Source: Bacteroidales bacterium
GTDB taxonomy: Bacteria; Bacteroidota; Bacteroidia; Bacteroidales; UBA1556
Assembly: GCA_027064095.1 (NCBI GenBank)
Contig: JAMOQI010000044.1
Location: forward strand, 1-43,051
DNA length: 43,051 nt
Direction of reading: 5' to 3'
Shown here: piece by piece, positions 35,119-43,051 of the stretch
How the letters are laid out: each line of letters begins with the position of its first letter
Position numbering within the stretch: the stretch's first letter is position 1
The notes under the pieces: model-generated
Databases searched by the model: none
Told to the model about the DNA's origin: nothing
Seen by the model: the letters and a program-made list of their open reading frames with translations, nothing else
Position numbers and translations under genes: made by a program

Positions 35119-35146
35119 AATGGAAATATTTATATTAATAATGCTA

Positions 35147-35177
35147 CAAAGTTATAAATCAATTTGTAGTTGTCAAT
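35147..35177 (-). promoter_or_regulatory. Promoter of the EEP gene, overlapping the divergent Omp85 promoter
   Basis: On the minus strand ATTG (complement of 35174-35177) is 19 nt from TAACTTTG (complement of 35147-35154), a perfect-spacing Bacteroidota promoter 29 bp upstream of the start at 35118. Confidence 0.75.
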
Positions 35178-35193
35178 AAAATAATTAGTTTTG
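35163..35193 (+). promoter_or_regulatory. Promoter of the Omp85-like gene
   Basis: TTTG (35163-35166), 19 nt, TAGTTTTG (35186-35193): a consensus promoter 26 bp before the ATG at 35220. Its -33 region shares DNA with the divergent EEP promoter. Confidence 0.78.
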
Positions 35194-35219
35194 TATGATA
35201 TTTATTTAAAATCCAGGTT

Positions 35220-36581
35220 ATGAAAAGAAGTTTACTCACATTTGCTTTGCTTATTTTATTAAGCATAATTAGTATTAATACATTTGCTCAAGCTGATACA
35301 ACAAAAACTACAAAAAGGGATAAAGATTTAAAAAAAGGCTTTAGTTTTGGAGGAGTTCCTGCTCTTGCTTATGATTCTGACTTAGGATTTCTTTATGGAA
35401 TAATATTTAATTTATATCACTATGGTGATGGTTCAAATTATCCAAATTATAATCATTCATTATATATGGAGTGGAGTCGTACAACAAAGGGAAGTGGTAA
35501 GAATATTTTGGAATATGACAACAGGACATTAATTCCTAATGGTAGAATGAAGATAGAGCTAAGTTATCTTACAGAGCAGGCTTTAGACTTTTATGGTTTT
35601 AATGGGTATCATTCTTATTATAATGCTCAATATCTTGACAAAACAAGCCCGGATTATATTTCTCGGTTGTATTATCGTCATGATAGAAAGTTGTTGCGAT
35701 TTAAAACTGACTTTCAAGGAAAATTAGTAGGTAAAAATTTAAGATGGTTTGCAGGCTTTTCTTATTATAATATCAAAATAGGTTCTGTGAATATAGATAA
35801 ACTTAATGATGGAAGAGATGCCGAAGAAATGTTACCAGATACTGCTTCTCTTTACGATAAATATGTAGAATGGGGAGTTTTAAAGTCTAGCCAAGTAAAT
35901 GGAGGGAATACAAATCTATTAAAGTTCGGTGCTGTTTATGATACCAGAGATAATGAAGCTAGTCCAAATAGAGGTATTTGGTCAGAGGTCATGTTAATAA
36001 CAGCTCCCGGTTTTATAGGAAACAAATATAGTTATACTAAGATTTCTTTAACTCATCGTCAATATTTTACACTTTATCCTAAGAAAGTAGTTTTTGCATA
36101 TCGTTTAAACTATCAGGGATTAATAGGTGGTGAGATACCATTTTATATGATGCCTTTTTATTTCCGTTCTAAAGATGTTAAGGATGGTTTAGGTGGTTCT
36201 AAAACCCTAAGAGGTATTTTACGAAATAGGGTTGTCGGCGATGGTGCTATTTTGGGTAATATGGAGTTGAGATATAAGTTCCTTAATACAAGAGTATTTA
36301 ATCAAAATTTCTCAATTACTTTAAGTGCTTTTATGGACGCAGCCAGAATAATTCAATTCCATGAAGTGGACACTACTGGTGTAACGGCATCTTATGGTAA
36401 AACAAGAGAAGAAAACATTAAAGAATTAAACTATCAAGATGAATCTTTCCATGTTAGCTATGGAGGTGGCCTTCATTTTGCTATAAATCATAATTTTATT
36501 ATTGCAGTAGATTATGGATTAGCAGGTAACCCGCTGGATGGTAGTAGGGGTCTTTATATTGGTTTGAATTATATTTTCTAA
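35220..36581 (+). CDS. Omp85/BamA-like outer-membrane beta-barrel protein
   Basis: 453 aa with signal peptide (MKRSLLTFALLILLSIISINTFAQ). It is a pure 16-strand-type barrel: alternating aromatic strands, GGSKTLRGILRNR (the VRGF/Y-like L6 motif of Omp85) and a terminal strand ending in YIGLNYIF. No POTRA domains are present. Bacteroidota have several such short Omp85-like proteins (DUF5982/surface antigen family) with unclear roles, for example in outer-membrane lipid or protein assembly. It stands alone between two divergent/convergent units with promoter at 35163-35193 and terminator at 36614-36645. Confidence 0.88.
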   Translation: MKRSLLTFALLILLSIISINTFAQADTTKTTKRDKDLKKGFSFGGVPALAYDSDLGFLYGIIFNLYHYGDGSNYPNYNHSLYMEWSRTTKGSGKNILEYDNRTLIPNGRMKIELSYLTEQALDFYGFNGYHSYYNAQYLDKTSPDYISRLYYRHDRKLLRFKTDFQGKLVGKNLRWFAGFSYYNIKIGSVNIDKLNDGRDAEEMLPDTASLYDKYVEWGVLKSSQVNGGNTNLLKFGAVYDTRDNEASPNRGIWSEVMLITAPGFIGNKYSYTKISLTHRQYFTLYPKKVVFAYRLNYQGLIGGEIPFYMMPFYFRSKDVKDGLGGSKTLRGILRNRVVGDGAILGNMELRYKFLNTRVFNQNFSITLSAFMDAARIIQFHEVDTTGVTASYGKTREENIKELNYQDESFHVSYGGGLHFAINHNFIIAVDYGLAGNPLDGSRGLYIGLNYIF

Positions 36582-36613
36582 AATATTACCTTACTTAACA
36601 ATTGATGTAATAA

Positions 36614-36645
36614 AAAACCGCTTTGAAATTCTTCAAAGCGGTTTT
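36614..36645. terminator. Bidirectional rho-independent terminator
   Basis: AAAACCGCTTTGAA (36614-36627) pairs perfectly with TTCAAAGCGGTTTT (36632-36645) around ATTC. T-runs occur on both strands, so it ends the Omp85-like transcript and any minus-strand transcript passing the argF/arcB end. Confidence 0.92.
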
Positions 36646-36878
36646 TGATGTATTATAAACCCGTATTATTTGTCATTATAAATTAGCACCTCGCTTATTT
36701 GACTGTATCTCAATAAATTAATAAGTGCATATTAAATTCTTATAATACTATAATCTAGGTACTACTTGATTTTATCTTTGTACATCTGCTGTGTTGCAAA
36801 ACCTTTGAAATATAAGGATATGTTTATCGGTTTTGACTCTTAGCATTTACACAAAACTAAAACCATAAATAATCCGGA
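36646..36878. other. Intergenic stretch with a lone promoter-like site
   Basis: No gene is credible in this part of the 297-bp gap between the Omp85-like gene and argF/arcB. TATCTTTG at 36773-36780 (plus strand) is a perfect -7 element but leads only to a 7-codon reading frame (ATG at 36820) and to the antisense of argF/arcB. Confidence 0.45.
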
Positions 36879-37880
36879 TTAAGCACCTAAAGTTGCTACC
36901 ATAACAGCTTTAATAGTATGTAATCTATTTTCTGCTTCGTCGAAAACAATACTAGCTTCTGATTCAAAAACTTCTTCGGTAACTTCCATAGCATCAATTC
37001 CAAACTTTTGATAAATTTCTTCACCAACTTTGGTATCACGGTTATGGAATGCTGGTAGGCAATGCATAAATTTAGCATTTGGATTATTAGTAGCATCCAT
37101 AGCGGCTTTATTAACTTGGTAAGGCTTTAATAATTCTATACGCTCTTTCCAAACTTCATCAGGTTCGCCCATACTTACCCAAACGTCAGTATAAAGGAAA
37201 TCACAACCTTTAACACCTTCCGCTACATTATCAGTAATAGTAATTATAGCACCTGTTTCTTTAGCAATCTCTCTGGCTTGAGCAACTAATTCGTCAGAAG
37301 GTTGAACTTCTTTAGGAGCCACAGCACGGAAATCCATACCCATTTTAGCAGCTCCTATCATCAATGAATTACCCATATTATTACGAGCATCACCCAAATA
37401 AGCAAAGCTAACTTTATGTAAAGGTTTATCACTATGTTCCATCATAGTAAGGAAATCCGCTAATATTTGAGTAGGGTGAAATTCATTTGTTAAACCATTC
37501 CATACAGGTACACCAGCATAAGCTCCTAATTCTTCAACTATTTCCTGACCAAAGCCTCGATATTCAATGCCATCATACATTCTTCCAAGAACACGTGCAG
37601 TATCTTTCATAGTTTCTTTTGTTCCAATCTGAGAACCAGAAGGTCCTAAGTAAGTAACATTACCACCTTGGTCGTGTACGGCAGTTTCAAAAGCACAGCG
37701 TGTTCTAGTAGATGATTTCTCAAAAATGAGTGCAATATTCTTGCCTTTAAGCATTTGTTGCTCCGTTCCTGCATATTTAGCTTTTTTAAGATTCATTGCT
37801 AAATCCAGCATAAATTTTATTTCTTTAGGAGTGAAGTCTAATAGCTTCAAAAAATTCCTGTTTTTAATGTTGTAAGCCAT
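36879..37880 (-). CDS. Ornithine carbamoyltransferase, catabolic type
   Basis: 333 aa from the ATG at 37880; the longer frame from 37910 adds unlikely residues ([10 protein letters not shown]). The carbamoyl-phosphate site SSTRTR (56-61), HPTQ (135-138), ornithine loop [16 protein letters not shown] and HCLPA are present; thus it is the true ornithine enzyme, not the N-succinyl-ornithine type common in Bacteroides. It converts citrulline + phosphate to ornithine + carbamoyl-phosphate or the reverse. It lies 48 bp after arcC; TACTTTTG at 37915-37908 could be a second promoter. Confidence 0.93.
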   Translation of the reverse strand: MAYNIKNRNFLKLLDFTPKEIKFMLDLAMNLKKAKYAGTEQQMLKGKNIALIFEKSSTRTRCAFETAVHDQGGNVTYLGPSGSQIGTKETMKDTARVLGRMYDGIEYRGFGQEIVEELGAYAGVPVWNGLTNEFHPTQILADFLTMMEHSDKPLHKVSFAYLGDARNNMGNSLMIGAAKMGMDFRAVAPKEVQPSDELVAQAREIAKETGAIITITDNVAEGVKGCDFLYTDVWVSMGEPDEVWKERIELLKPYQVNKAAMDATNNPNAKFMHCLPAFHNRDTKVGEEIYQKFGIDAMEVTEEVFESEASIVFDEAENRLHTIKAVMVATLGA

Positions 37881-37907
37881 GTCTATTAAGGGTTTTAATG
37901 TTCTACA

Positions 37908-37915
37908 CAAAAGTA
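37908..37915 (-). promoter_or_regulatory. Candidate internal -7 element before the carbamoyltransferase gene
   Basis: The complement of CAAAAGTA is TACTTTTG, 28 bp upstream of the ATG at 37880, between arcC and this gene. The -33 region is not convincing. Confidence 0.35.
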
Positions 37916-37928
37916 GATATATTTATGT

Positions 37929-38870
37929 TTATTTTAATGAAATTCTTGTTCCTGCATTTTCTTTTTTTAGTAATCTGGCATCAGTAATAACAGTTTCTTT
38001 GCCTCCATTCTCCACAAACTCAATTCCTGCTCTTACTTTCGGTGCCATGCTTCCTTCTGTAAACTGTTTATCTTCAAGATGTTTTTTCATTTCTTCAACA
38101 TTTACAAAATGTAATTTCTCCTGTTTTGATGTATTAAAATTAATATACACATAAGGAATATCCGTAAGAATAAAGAAAGCATCAGCCTTGATTGAAGTTG
38201 CTAATTTTGATGAAGCTAAATCTTTATCAATAACAGCGTCAATACCTTCCAATTTACCGTTCTTTTTATGGAATGCCGGAATTCCACCACCACCAACAGT
38301 GATAACTATATTGCCTTCACGAGCTAATTTCTCAACAATTTCCCAGTTGCTGATTTCTTTAGGTTTTGGTGATGCCACAACTCTACGGAAACCTCTTCCC
38401 CGTGGGTCTTCTTGAAACTCCCAACCTTGATCTTCCATGTGGTCTATTTCTTCTTGTGTATAATATGGGCCAACTGGTTTTGTAGGATTCTTAAATGCCG
38501 GATCATTCTCGTCAACAATAACTTGTGTAATAATAGTAATAATATTCTTTTTAATTCCTCTCTCAAAAAGTACATTTCTCATTTGTTGCTCTATCATATA
38601 ACCTATAGAACCTTGAGTTTCAGCTACGCAAATGTCCATAGGTTGTTTTGGTATATCAAATACTTTAAAACCAGCTTCATGTTGTAACATTACATTGCCT
38701 ACTTGAGGGCCATTACCGTGACCTATTACTAAATTATAACCTTGGTCTAATAAATCTGCAACATCCTCACACGCCTCAAATATATTTGCTTCTTGCTCTG
38801 AGATAGTTCCTTTCTGACCACTTTTTAAGAGGGCATTTCCTCCAAGAGCTACTACTGCTAACCTGTTCAT
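37929..38870 (-). CDS. arcC: Carbamate kinase
   Basis: 313 aa with the amino-acid-kinase pattern: VVALGGNALL (6-15), IGHGNGPQVGN, AETQGSIGYMIEQ, GGGGIPAF, DKDLASSKLATSIKADAFFILTDIPYVY. It makes ATP and carbamate from carbamoyl phosphate and ADP. It is the upstream gene of the arcC-OTC pair, but no arginine deiminase (arcA) is visible in the window. The pair would allow ATP from citrulline, which may come from a deiminase elsewhere or from outside (inference). Confidence 0.95.
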   Translation of the reverse strand: MNRLAVVALGGNALLKSGQKGTISEQEANIFEACEDVADLLDQGYNLVIGHGNGPQVGNVMLQHEAGFKVFDIPKQPMDICVAETQGSIGYMIEQQMRNVLFERGIKKNIITIITQVIVDENDPAFKNPTKPVGPYYTQEEIDHMEDQGWEFQEDPRGRGFRRVVASPKPKEISNWEIVEKLAREGNIVITVGGGGIPAFHKKNGKLEGIDAVIDKDLASSKLATSIKADAFFILTDIPYVYINFNTSKQEKLHFVNVEEMKKHLEDKQFTEGSMAPKVRAGIEFVENGGKETVITDARLLKKENAGTRISLK

Positions 38871-39246
38871 ATTAAATACTTTAAATTATTAATAATTCGA
38901 TTATATAAGGCGGATAAAAGAAAAATATTATTATTAAATAGTTTAATGAAATGTTGAAATACAATTATTATTAAATAATATTTAAACCCTTTAGCCTAAT
39001 CATTTATTATGTCAAATTTAAATGATAAATAAATAATGAGCCAAATTCATCGAAAAGGGGGGCAAAGCTAATAATATTTATTTATAAAAATGATTTATCA
39101 TTACCATAGATTTTCTACTTTTGTAGACGACAAAAATCATTATTGGAATACTATTATATATTATTGTTAATTATCTATTATATGATTTTGTACGTTAACC
39201 ATGTTCTGTCTGCGACAAACAGACGAGGAGATTTTAAATCTTACTT
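38871..39246. other. 376-bp intergenic stretch, divergent promoters region
   Basis: No gene is seen between arcC (minus) and the flippase gene (plus). Visible items are the -7 element at 39116-39123 and a small inverted repeat GTCTG-CGACAAA-CAGAC (39208-39224) in the leader of the flippase gene. The rest is AT-rich without recognisable content; no arcC promoter consensus was found. Confidence 0.5.
39116..39123 (+). promoter_or_regulatory. -7 element of the flippase gene (long leader)
   Basis: TACTTTTG matches TAnnTTTG; a TTTA at 39094-39097 lies 18 nt before it. The start codon is at 39247, giving a ~120-nt leader containing the hairpin at 39208-39224. Confidence 0.5.
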
Positions 39247-40725
39247 ATGAGAAGAAAGTTTCTTACAAACCTAATACTCTTAGTTTTCCTTAACTTCTTA
39301 ATAAAACCTTTTTGGGTTTTTGGTATTGATATGGGAGTGCAGAATAGTGTAGGTCCTTCTGAATATGGGTTTTACTTTACTATTTTAAATTTTGCTTTTA
39401 TTTTTCAAATATTATTGGATATGGGTATCACCAATTTCAATAATAGGAATATTGCTCAAAACAATCACTTATTAAGTAAGCATTTTAGTAGTATCATTAT
39501 ACTTAGATTTGTTTTTTCAATAATATATTTGTCTGTAATACTTGGTTTAGGCAAATTAATGAACTACGATTCAAGGCAGATGTATTTTTTGATGATTATT
39601 GGTTTTAATCAGTTTTTATTAAGTCTGATTTTATATCTTAGGTCAAATATCTCAGCTTTATTACTTTTTAAGGTTGATAGTTTCATTTCTGTTTTAGATC
39701 GCTTATTGATGATTATTATTTGTGCTATCCTGCTTTGGGGAGGTGTTACAAATACCAATTTTCAAATTAGCTGGTTTATTTACGCACAAACATTTTCTTA
39801 TCTGCTCACAGCATTAATAGCTTTTCTTGTGTTGCTTAAACGAATGGAATTTAAAGGTTTAAATTGGAATACTACTTTCTTTATTTTTATTATTAAAAAG
39901 AGTTTTCCATATGCCACTCTTATATTACTGATGGGCTTATATGGAAGAATTGACACCGTCCTTATAGAGAGATTGCTGCCTAATGGAGATCTACAATCCG
40001 GAATTTATGCTTCTGCTTTTCGTCTTTTGGATGTAGCAAATAATATGTCAGGGGTGTTATTTGCAGCACTATTGCTGCCTTTATTTGCTAAAATGATTAG
40101 TAAAAAAGAAGATTTAAACCGACTTGTGAAATTAGGATTTACTCTTTTATTTATTTTATCTACAGCAGTGGCAATAGCATCATTTTTCTATGGTGAAGCT
40201 ATAATGAATTTCCTGTATCATAGGCATATATCCGAAACAGAAGTGGAATATGCTATTAGGATGCAAGAAACAGCAACAATTTTCAGATTATTGATGTTTG
40301 TGTATGTTTTTACTTCATCGACTTATATTTTTGGTACTCTGCTAACTGCTAATGGAAGCATGAAAACTCTTAATATTATTGCTCTAATTGGTGTTATTAT
40401 TAGTCTAATTGTTAATTTTAGTTTAATTCCACGAATTGAAGCAATAGGCTCAGCATGGGCTAATCTTAGTGCACAGAGCATTACGGCTTTACTTCAGTTG
40501 GGCTATGCTTTTTATTTGCTTCCTATTTCTTTTGATAAAAAATATATTACTAAATTAATTCTCTATGTAGCAATAACATTTACTTTATCGTGGATTTCAA
40601 GTATTCTTCCATTTCAATGGCAAATTAATTTAGGACTATTAATAATAATGACTACTATTGTTGCCTTTTTACTTAAATTATTAGATTTGAAATCATTTTT
40701 CTTAATCATTAAAAACGAAGAGTAA
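39247..40725 (+). CDS. Polysaccharide/oligosaccharide flippase (Wzx-like, MOP superfamily)
   Basis: 492 aa with about 12-14 transmembrane helices. The N-terminus (KPFWVFGIDMGVQNSVGPSEYGFYF) and GRIDTVLIERLLPNGDLQSGIYASAFRLLDVANN in the middle are typical of Wzx-type lipid-linked sugar flippases. It moves undecaprenyl-linked glycan units to the periplasmic side (family knowledge). Only 10 bp separate it from the next gene, so both are one operon. No glycosyltransferase cluster is adjacent. Confidence 0.88.
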   Translation: MRRKFLTNLILLVFLNFLIKPFWVFGIDMGVQNSVGPSEYGFYFTILNFAFIFQILLDMGITNFNNRNIAQNNHLLSKHFSSIIILRFVFSIIYLSVILGLGKLMNYDSRQMYFLMIIGFNQFLLSLILYLRSNISALLLFKVDSFISVLDRLLMIIICAILLWGGVTNTNFQISWFIYAQTFSYLLTALIAFLVLLKRMEFKGLNWNTTFFIFIIKKSFPYATLILLMGLYGRIDTVLIERLLPNGDLQSGIYASAFRLLDVANNMSGVLFAALLLPLFAKMISKKEDLNRLVKLGFTLLFILSTAVAIASFFYGEAIMNFLYHRHISETEVEYAIRMQETATIFRLLMFVYVFTSSTYIFGTLLTANGSMKTLNIIALIGVIISLIVNFSLIPRIEAIGSAWANLSAQSITALLQLGYAFYLLPISFDKKYITKLILYVAITFTLSWISSILPFQWQINLGLLIIMTTIVAFLLKLLDLKSFFLIIKNEE

Positions 40726-40735
40726 ATAATCCTAA

Positions 40736-42475
40736 ATGACAAATTCTAGCACAAAGTTAAACGATCTGTGGTTAAAATCGGCAGCACTAGGTAGCTTATG
40801 GGCATCTAATGAAATTATTTTAGGAAGCTTTCTTCATAATATCCGCTTACCTTTGAGTGGTACTATTATGTCTTTTTTTAGTGTAGTATTTATAATTGCA
40901 TTTATTAGCAGGTGGCCGACAAAAGGACTTATAGTTCGGGCAGGACTTATTGCGGCACTTATGAAATCAATGGCTCCCAGTGCCATTATTTTGGGACCAA
41001 TGATTGGAATAATTGTAGAAGCACTAATACTGGAAGCATTTTTTAGACTATCAAAAGGAAAAACGTATTTAATGTTTATTGGTGGAAGTTTAGCTGTTTC
41101 TGAAGTCCTTTTTCAAAAAGTCGGAACATTAATTGTTTCCTTTGGCTGGGATATTGTAAAAATATTAGAGTCATTATATAACTTTGTAGATAAGCAACTT
41201 GTAGGAGTTGCAATAAATGGAAATACTGCGTTGATTTTGCTATTAGCAATATATTTTTTAATCGGTATCTTGGCGACATATATTGGTAAAAAAGCCGGGA
41301 AATTAAGTTGCAAATTAGAGCGTGATATTGCAGCAGTTCCTATCTTTATTCAAAAAAAGAATAAAGCCATATTTAATCAGGAACAAGATAATGTTTATTC
41401 TTGGTGGTTGCTATTAGCACATATTTTAGTATTTATTCTTGGGCTATATTTAATTAACTCTCTCAAATGGTATTTCGCTTTACTTTATGTAAGTATTTAT
41501 TTCATTATTATATCATTATGGTATAAAAAGGCTTTCTCTCATTTAAAAAGATTTAGTTTTTGGGTTGTTTTTATTATTATAACTTTATTAGCAGGTTTGT
41601 TGTTTAACCATCAAAGCACAGGAGAATATTTTAGTCTCGAAGGTTTGCTGATAGGTATAAAAATGAATATAAGAGCAGCTTTGGTTGTGGTTTCTTTTGC
41701 AGCTATCGGTAAGGAGTTAAAAAGTCCGGTTATTAAGGCTATACTCTACCAAAGAGGAATGCAAAATTTTTATAGAGCTTTAAGTCTTGCTTTCGGCATT
41801 CTCCCTGAAAGTTTAAAAGCTTTTCCATCAGCAAAAGAGATGCTTAGTTCTCCTGTTAATCTTATTGCTAAATTGCTTCTCTATGCTGAGAACTTAATAG
41901 CGGAGCTGGAAAGACGCGATAAAGCTCTTGTTCCTGTTATTATTATCAGTGGTAATATTCAAGAAGGAAAAACAACTTTTGTACAGAAGGTTGTTAATAG
42001 GCTCGATAGAAAGAATATTGCTTTAAATGGGTTTTTAAGTAAAGTAATATACTCTGGTAATAATAGAATTGGTTATAGATTAAAACCTATAAATTCCACT
42101 TATGAAGAAGTATTGTGTAAAATGGAAGAAGAAAAGGGCTGGATTCGTCAAGGAAAGTTTTACTTTAATCCTGAGGTAATAAATAGGGGAAATGATATTC
42201 TTAATGCTATCGATAGCACCACTCAACTTACAATAATTGATGAAATTGGTCCTTTAGAGTCTAAATCTAAAGGTTGGGCGCCGGCTATTCAACGTATTAG
42301 TGAAGAAGCTATTAGTCCTATGTTATGGGTAGTAAGAGAATCATTAGTAAAAAAAATAAGTAGAAAATGGCCTGTTGGTAATATTTATTTCTTTCGTCTT
42401 TCTGATGATTTACCTGCCTTAGATGTAGAAAATATGGTTATCCATATTATTGAAGATTGGAAAAAAAATAAATAA
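40736..42475 (+). CDS. Multi-spanning membrane protein fused to a THEP1-type NTPase
   Basis: 579 aa. Residues ~10-190 contain about six hydrophobic segments (SAALGSLWASNEIILGSFLHNIRLPLSGTI, GLIVRAGLIAALMKSMAPSAIILGPMIGIIVEALILE), reminiscent of an ECF-transporter S-component. Residues ~220-385 contain more helices and a stretch with ELKSPVIKAILYQRGMQNFYRALSLAFGI, reminiscent of the EcfT coupling region. Residues ~400-579 are an NTPase_1 (THEP1) domain: Walker A GNIQEGKTT (406-414) and IDEIGPLESKSKGW (D502, E503), the characteristic THEP1 Walker B. The NTPase resembles nucleoside-triphosphate hydrolases of archaea and bacteria. The fusion of a transporter-like membrane part with this domain is unusual; substrate unknown. 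It follows the flippase by 10 bp. Confidence 0.75.
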   Translation: MTNSSTKLNDLWLKSAALGSLWASNEIILGSFLHNIRLPLSGTIMSFFSVVFIIAFISRWPTKGLIVRAGLIAALMKSMAPSAIILGPMIGIIVEALILEAFFRLSKGKTYLMFIGGSLAVSEVLFQKVGTLIVSFGWDIVKILESLYNFVDKQLVGVAINGNTALILLLAIYFLIGILATYIGKKAGKLSCKLERDIAAVPIFIQKKNKAIFNQEQDNVYSWWLLLAHILVFILGLYLINSLKWYFALLYVSIYFIIISLWYKKAFSHLKRFSFWVVFIIITLLAGLLFNHQSTGEYFSLEGLLIGIKMNIRAALVVVSFAAIGKELKSPVIKAILYQRGMQNFYRALSLAFGILPESLKAFPSAKEMLSSPVNLIAKLLLYAENLIAELERRDKALVPVIIISGNIQEGKTTFVQKVVNRLDRKNIALNGFLSKVIYSGNNRIGYRLKPINSTYEEVLCKMEEEKGWIRQGKFYFNPEVINRGNDILNAIDSTTQLTIIDEIGPLESKSKGWAPAIQRISEEAISPMLWVVRESLVKKISRKWPVGNIYFFRLSDDLPALDVENMVIHIIEDWKKNK

Positions 42476-42476
42476 T

Positions 42477-42498
42477 ATTATTATTGTTCGATAATAAT
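42477..42498 (+). terminator. Weak AT-only hairpin after the membrane-NTPase gene
   Basis: ATTATTAT (42477-42484) pairs with ATAATAAT (42491-42498) around TGTTCG, then TTT. It has no GC pairs, so it is at best a weak terminator. Confidence 0.35.
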
Positions 42499-42528
42499 TT
42501 AAAATGAATTTCTATATTTTATAATCAA

Positions 42529-42723
42529 TTAAATATAAATACGATACGTATTTTTAAAACTTTGCTTTTCGAAAGCAAACCTTCTAACAAATAAGGAAGC
42601 TTGCATCAACTCATCATAGGTCTTCTGCTGTGTGAACTTTTTAAAAGCTTTATAGTCGTTATAGCCCTTTTCAAATCCATAAATGGTCATGGGATTTACA
42701 TAATAATCCAGGCATTGCACCAT
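42529..42723 (-). CDS. Small hypothetical protein, possibly a truncated gene
   Basis: 64 aa, basic and aromatic (MVQCLDYYVNPMTIYGFEKGYNDYKAFKKF...FKNTYRIYI). No family is recognised. It has no signal peptide or membrane segment. Its short length, YGFEKGYNDYKAFKKF helix-like content and isolation make it either a real small protein or a remnant of a longer gene. No promoter consensus was identified. Confidence 0.35.
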   Translation of the reverse strand: MVQCLDYYVNPMTIYGFEKGYNDYKAFKKFTQQKTYDELMQASLFVRRFAFEKQSFKNTYRIYI

Positions 42724-42905
42724 TTACTTCTCGCAAAGATGTGCATTTGATAAAAGAACTAAATAACATATTTATCAAATGGTTTTTAGGTTTAAACTTC
42801 TTTACATAACGGTCTGAATGGTGTTTTTTTGTGCTTGTGGTGATAATAATTTGGGCTACTCCTTGAATTTTTTTGCCATAAAAGTGTTGAAAACGAAAAA
42901 AATAC

Positions 42906-42913
42906 TACTTTTA
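42906..42913 (+). promoter_or_regulatory. Candidate -7 element for the right-edge gene
   Basis: TACTTTTA, one mismatch to TAnnTTTG, lies 71 bp upstream of the ATG at 42984. The -33 region is unclear. Confidence 0.3.
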
Positions 42914-42983
42914 CAAAATAATCTTATATAAAGAGATATATATCAGTATATATATTGGGCAGGTTTTATTTATATTGTTGATC

Positions 42984-43051
42984 ATGACAAGAAAAATATT
43001 TATAATATTATTTATAATAGCGCCTCTGTTCATAAAAGCACAATATCCGGC
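42984..43051 (+). CDS. Start of an exported protein, cut by the window edge
   Basis: ATG at 42984 opens MTRKIFIILFIIAPLFIKAQ, a clear signal peptide with an AQ cleavage end as in other exported proteins of this window, then YPA before the edge. Function cannot be read. Confidence 0.65.
   Translation, partial: MTRKIFIILFIIAPLFIKAQYP

Noticed and set aside
39208-39224. GTCTG-CGACAAA-CAGAC hairpin as terminator or riboswitch
   Set aside because: Only 5 bp stem, no T-run, and no known riboswitch core; kept only as a remark in the intergenic entry.
1-43051. CRISPR array, restriction-modification or toxin-antitoxin system
   Set aside because: No regularly spaced direct repeats, Cas proteins, methylases or toxin-antitoxin pairs could be recognised.

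Overview
The window is AT-rich DNA from a member of the Bacteroidota, most likely a Bacteroidales/Marinilabiliales-type anaerobe (lineage is inference). Evidence: three large exported proteins end in a type IX secretion (T9SS) C-terminal sorting domain with a YPNP-type motif; there is a TonB-dependent receptor with an N-terminal carboxypeptidase-regulatory-like domain; DAHP synthase is fused to a C-terminal chorismate mutase; and many genes are preceded by the Bacteroidota promoter signature TTG-N19/20-TAnnTTTG, usually without a strong Shine-Dalgarno.

Layout. 1-1.8 kb: a truncated serine-recombinase fragment abuts a 1.46 kb IS5-like insertion sequence whose transposase is split by one in-frame TAA. 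2-8.1 kb (minus): a lamin-tail-domain T9SS protein, a TonB-dependent receptor and a T9SS phospholipase-D/nuclease-like protein, possibly one surface scavenging unit. 8.6-12.6 kb (plus): SRPBCC protein, threonine-aldolase-type lyase, DAHP synthase/chorismate mutase, aldehyde dehydrogenase. 12.8-17.8 kb: a small membrane protein, then (minus) LOG-family hydrolase, P-loop nucleotide kinase-like protein, dCMP deaminase and leuS. 17.9-18.6 kb (minus): a DUF5320 protein and a Gly-rich zinc-ribbon protein under a promoter holding a perfect 16-bp palindrome. 18.7-20.3 kb (minus): sugar nucleotidyltransferase and dUTPase. 20.5-24.8 kb (plus): POT peptide transporter, lipoprotein 5'-nucleotidase, DMT exporter. 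24.9-28 kb (minus): M23/LysM peptidase and a beta-helix T9SS protein. 28-31.8 kb: small polybasic lipoprotein, DUF3267 metalloprotease-like protein and ruvC (minus), then a flippase-like membrane protein with a GT2 glycosyltransferase (plus). 31.9-35.1 kb (minus): diacylglycerol kinase, an unknown exported protein, a MacB-like permease and an EEP-family phosphohydrolase. 35.2-36.6 kb: Omp85/BamA-like barrel. 36.9-38.9 kb (minus): carbamate kinase and ornithine carbamoyltransferase. 39.2-42.5 kb (plus): a polysaccharide flippase and an unusual membrane/THEP1-type NTPase fusion. A new exported protein begins at the right edge.

Most genes are housekeeping or envelope functions. dCMP deaminase and dUTPase both feed dUMP for thymidylate. 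The strongest second-look items are the 579-aa membrane-NTPase fusion, the palindrome-controlled DUF5320 pair, the short palindromic repeat family at three loci, the shared 22-bp upstream element at two unlinked genes, and the decayed IS with mismatched flanks. No CRISPR array, tRNA or rRNA gene was seen.
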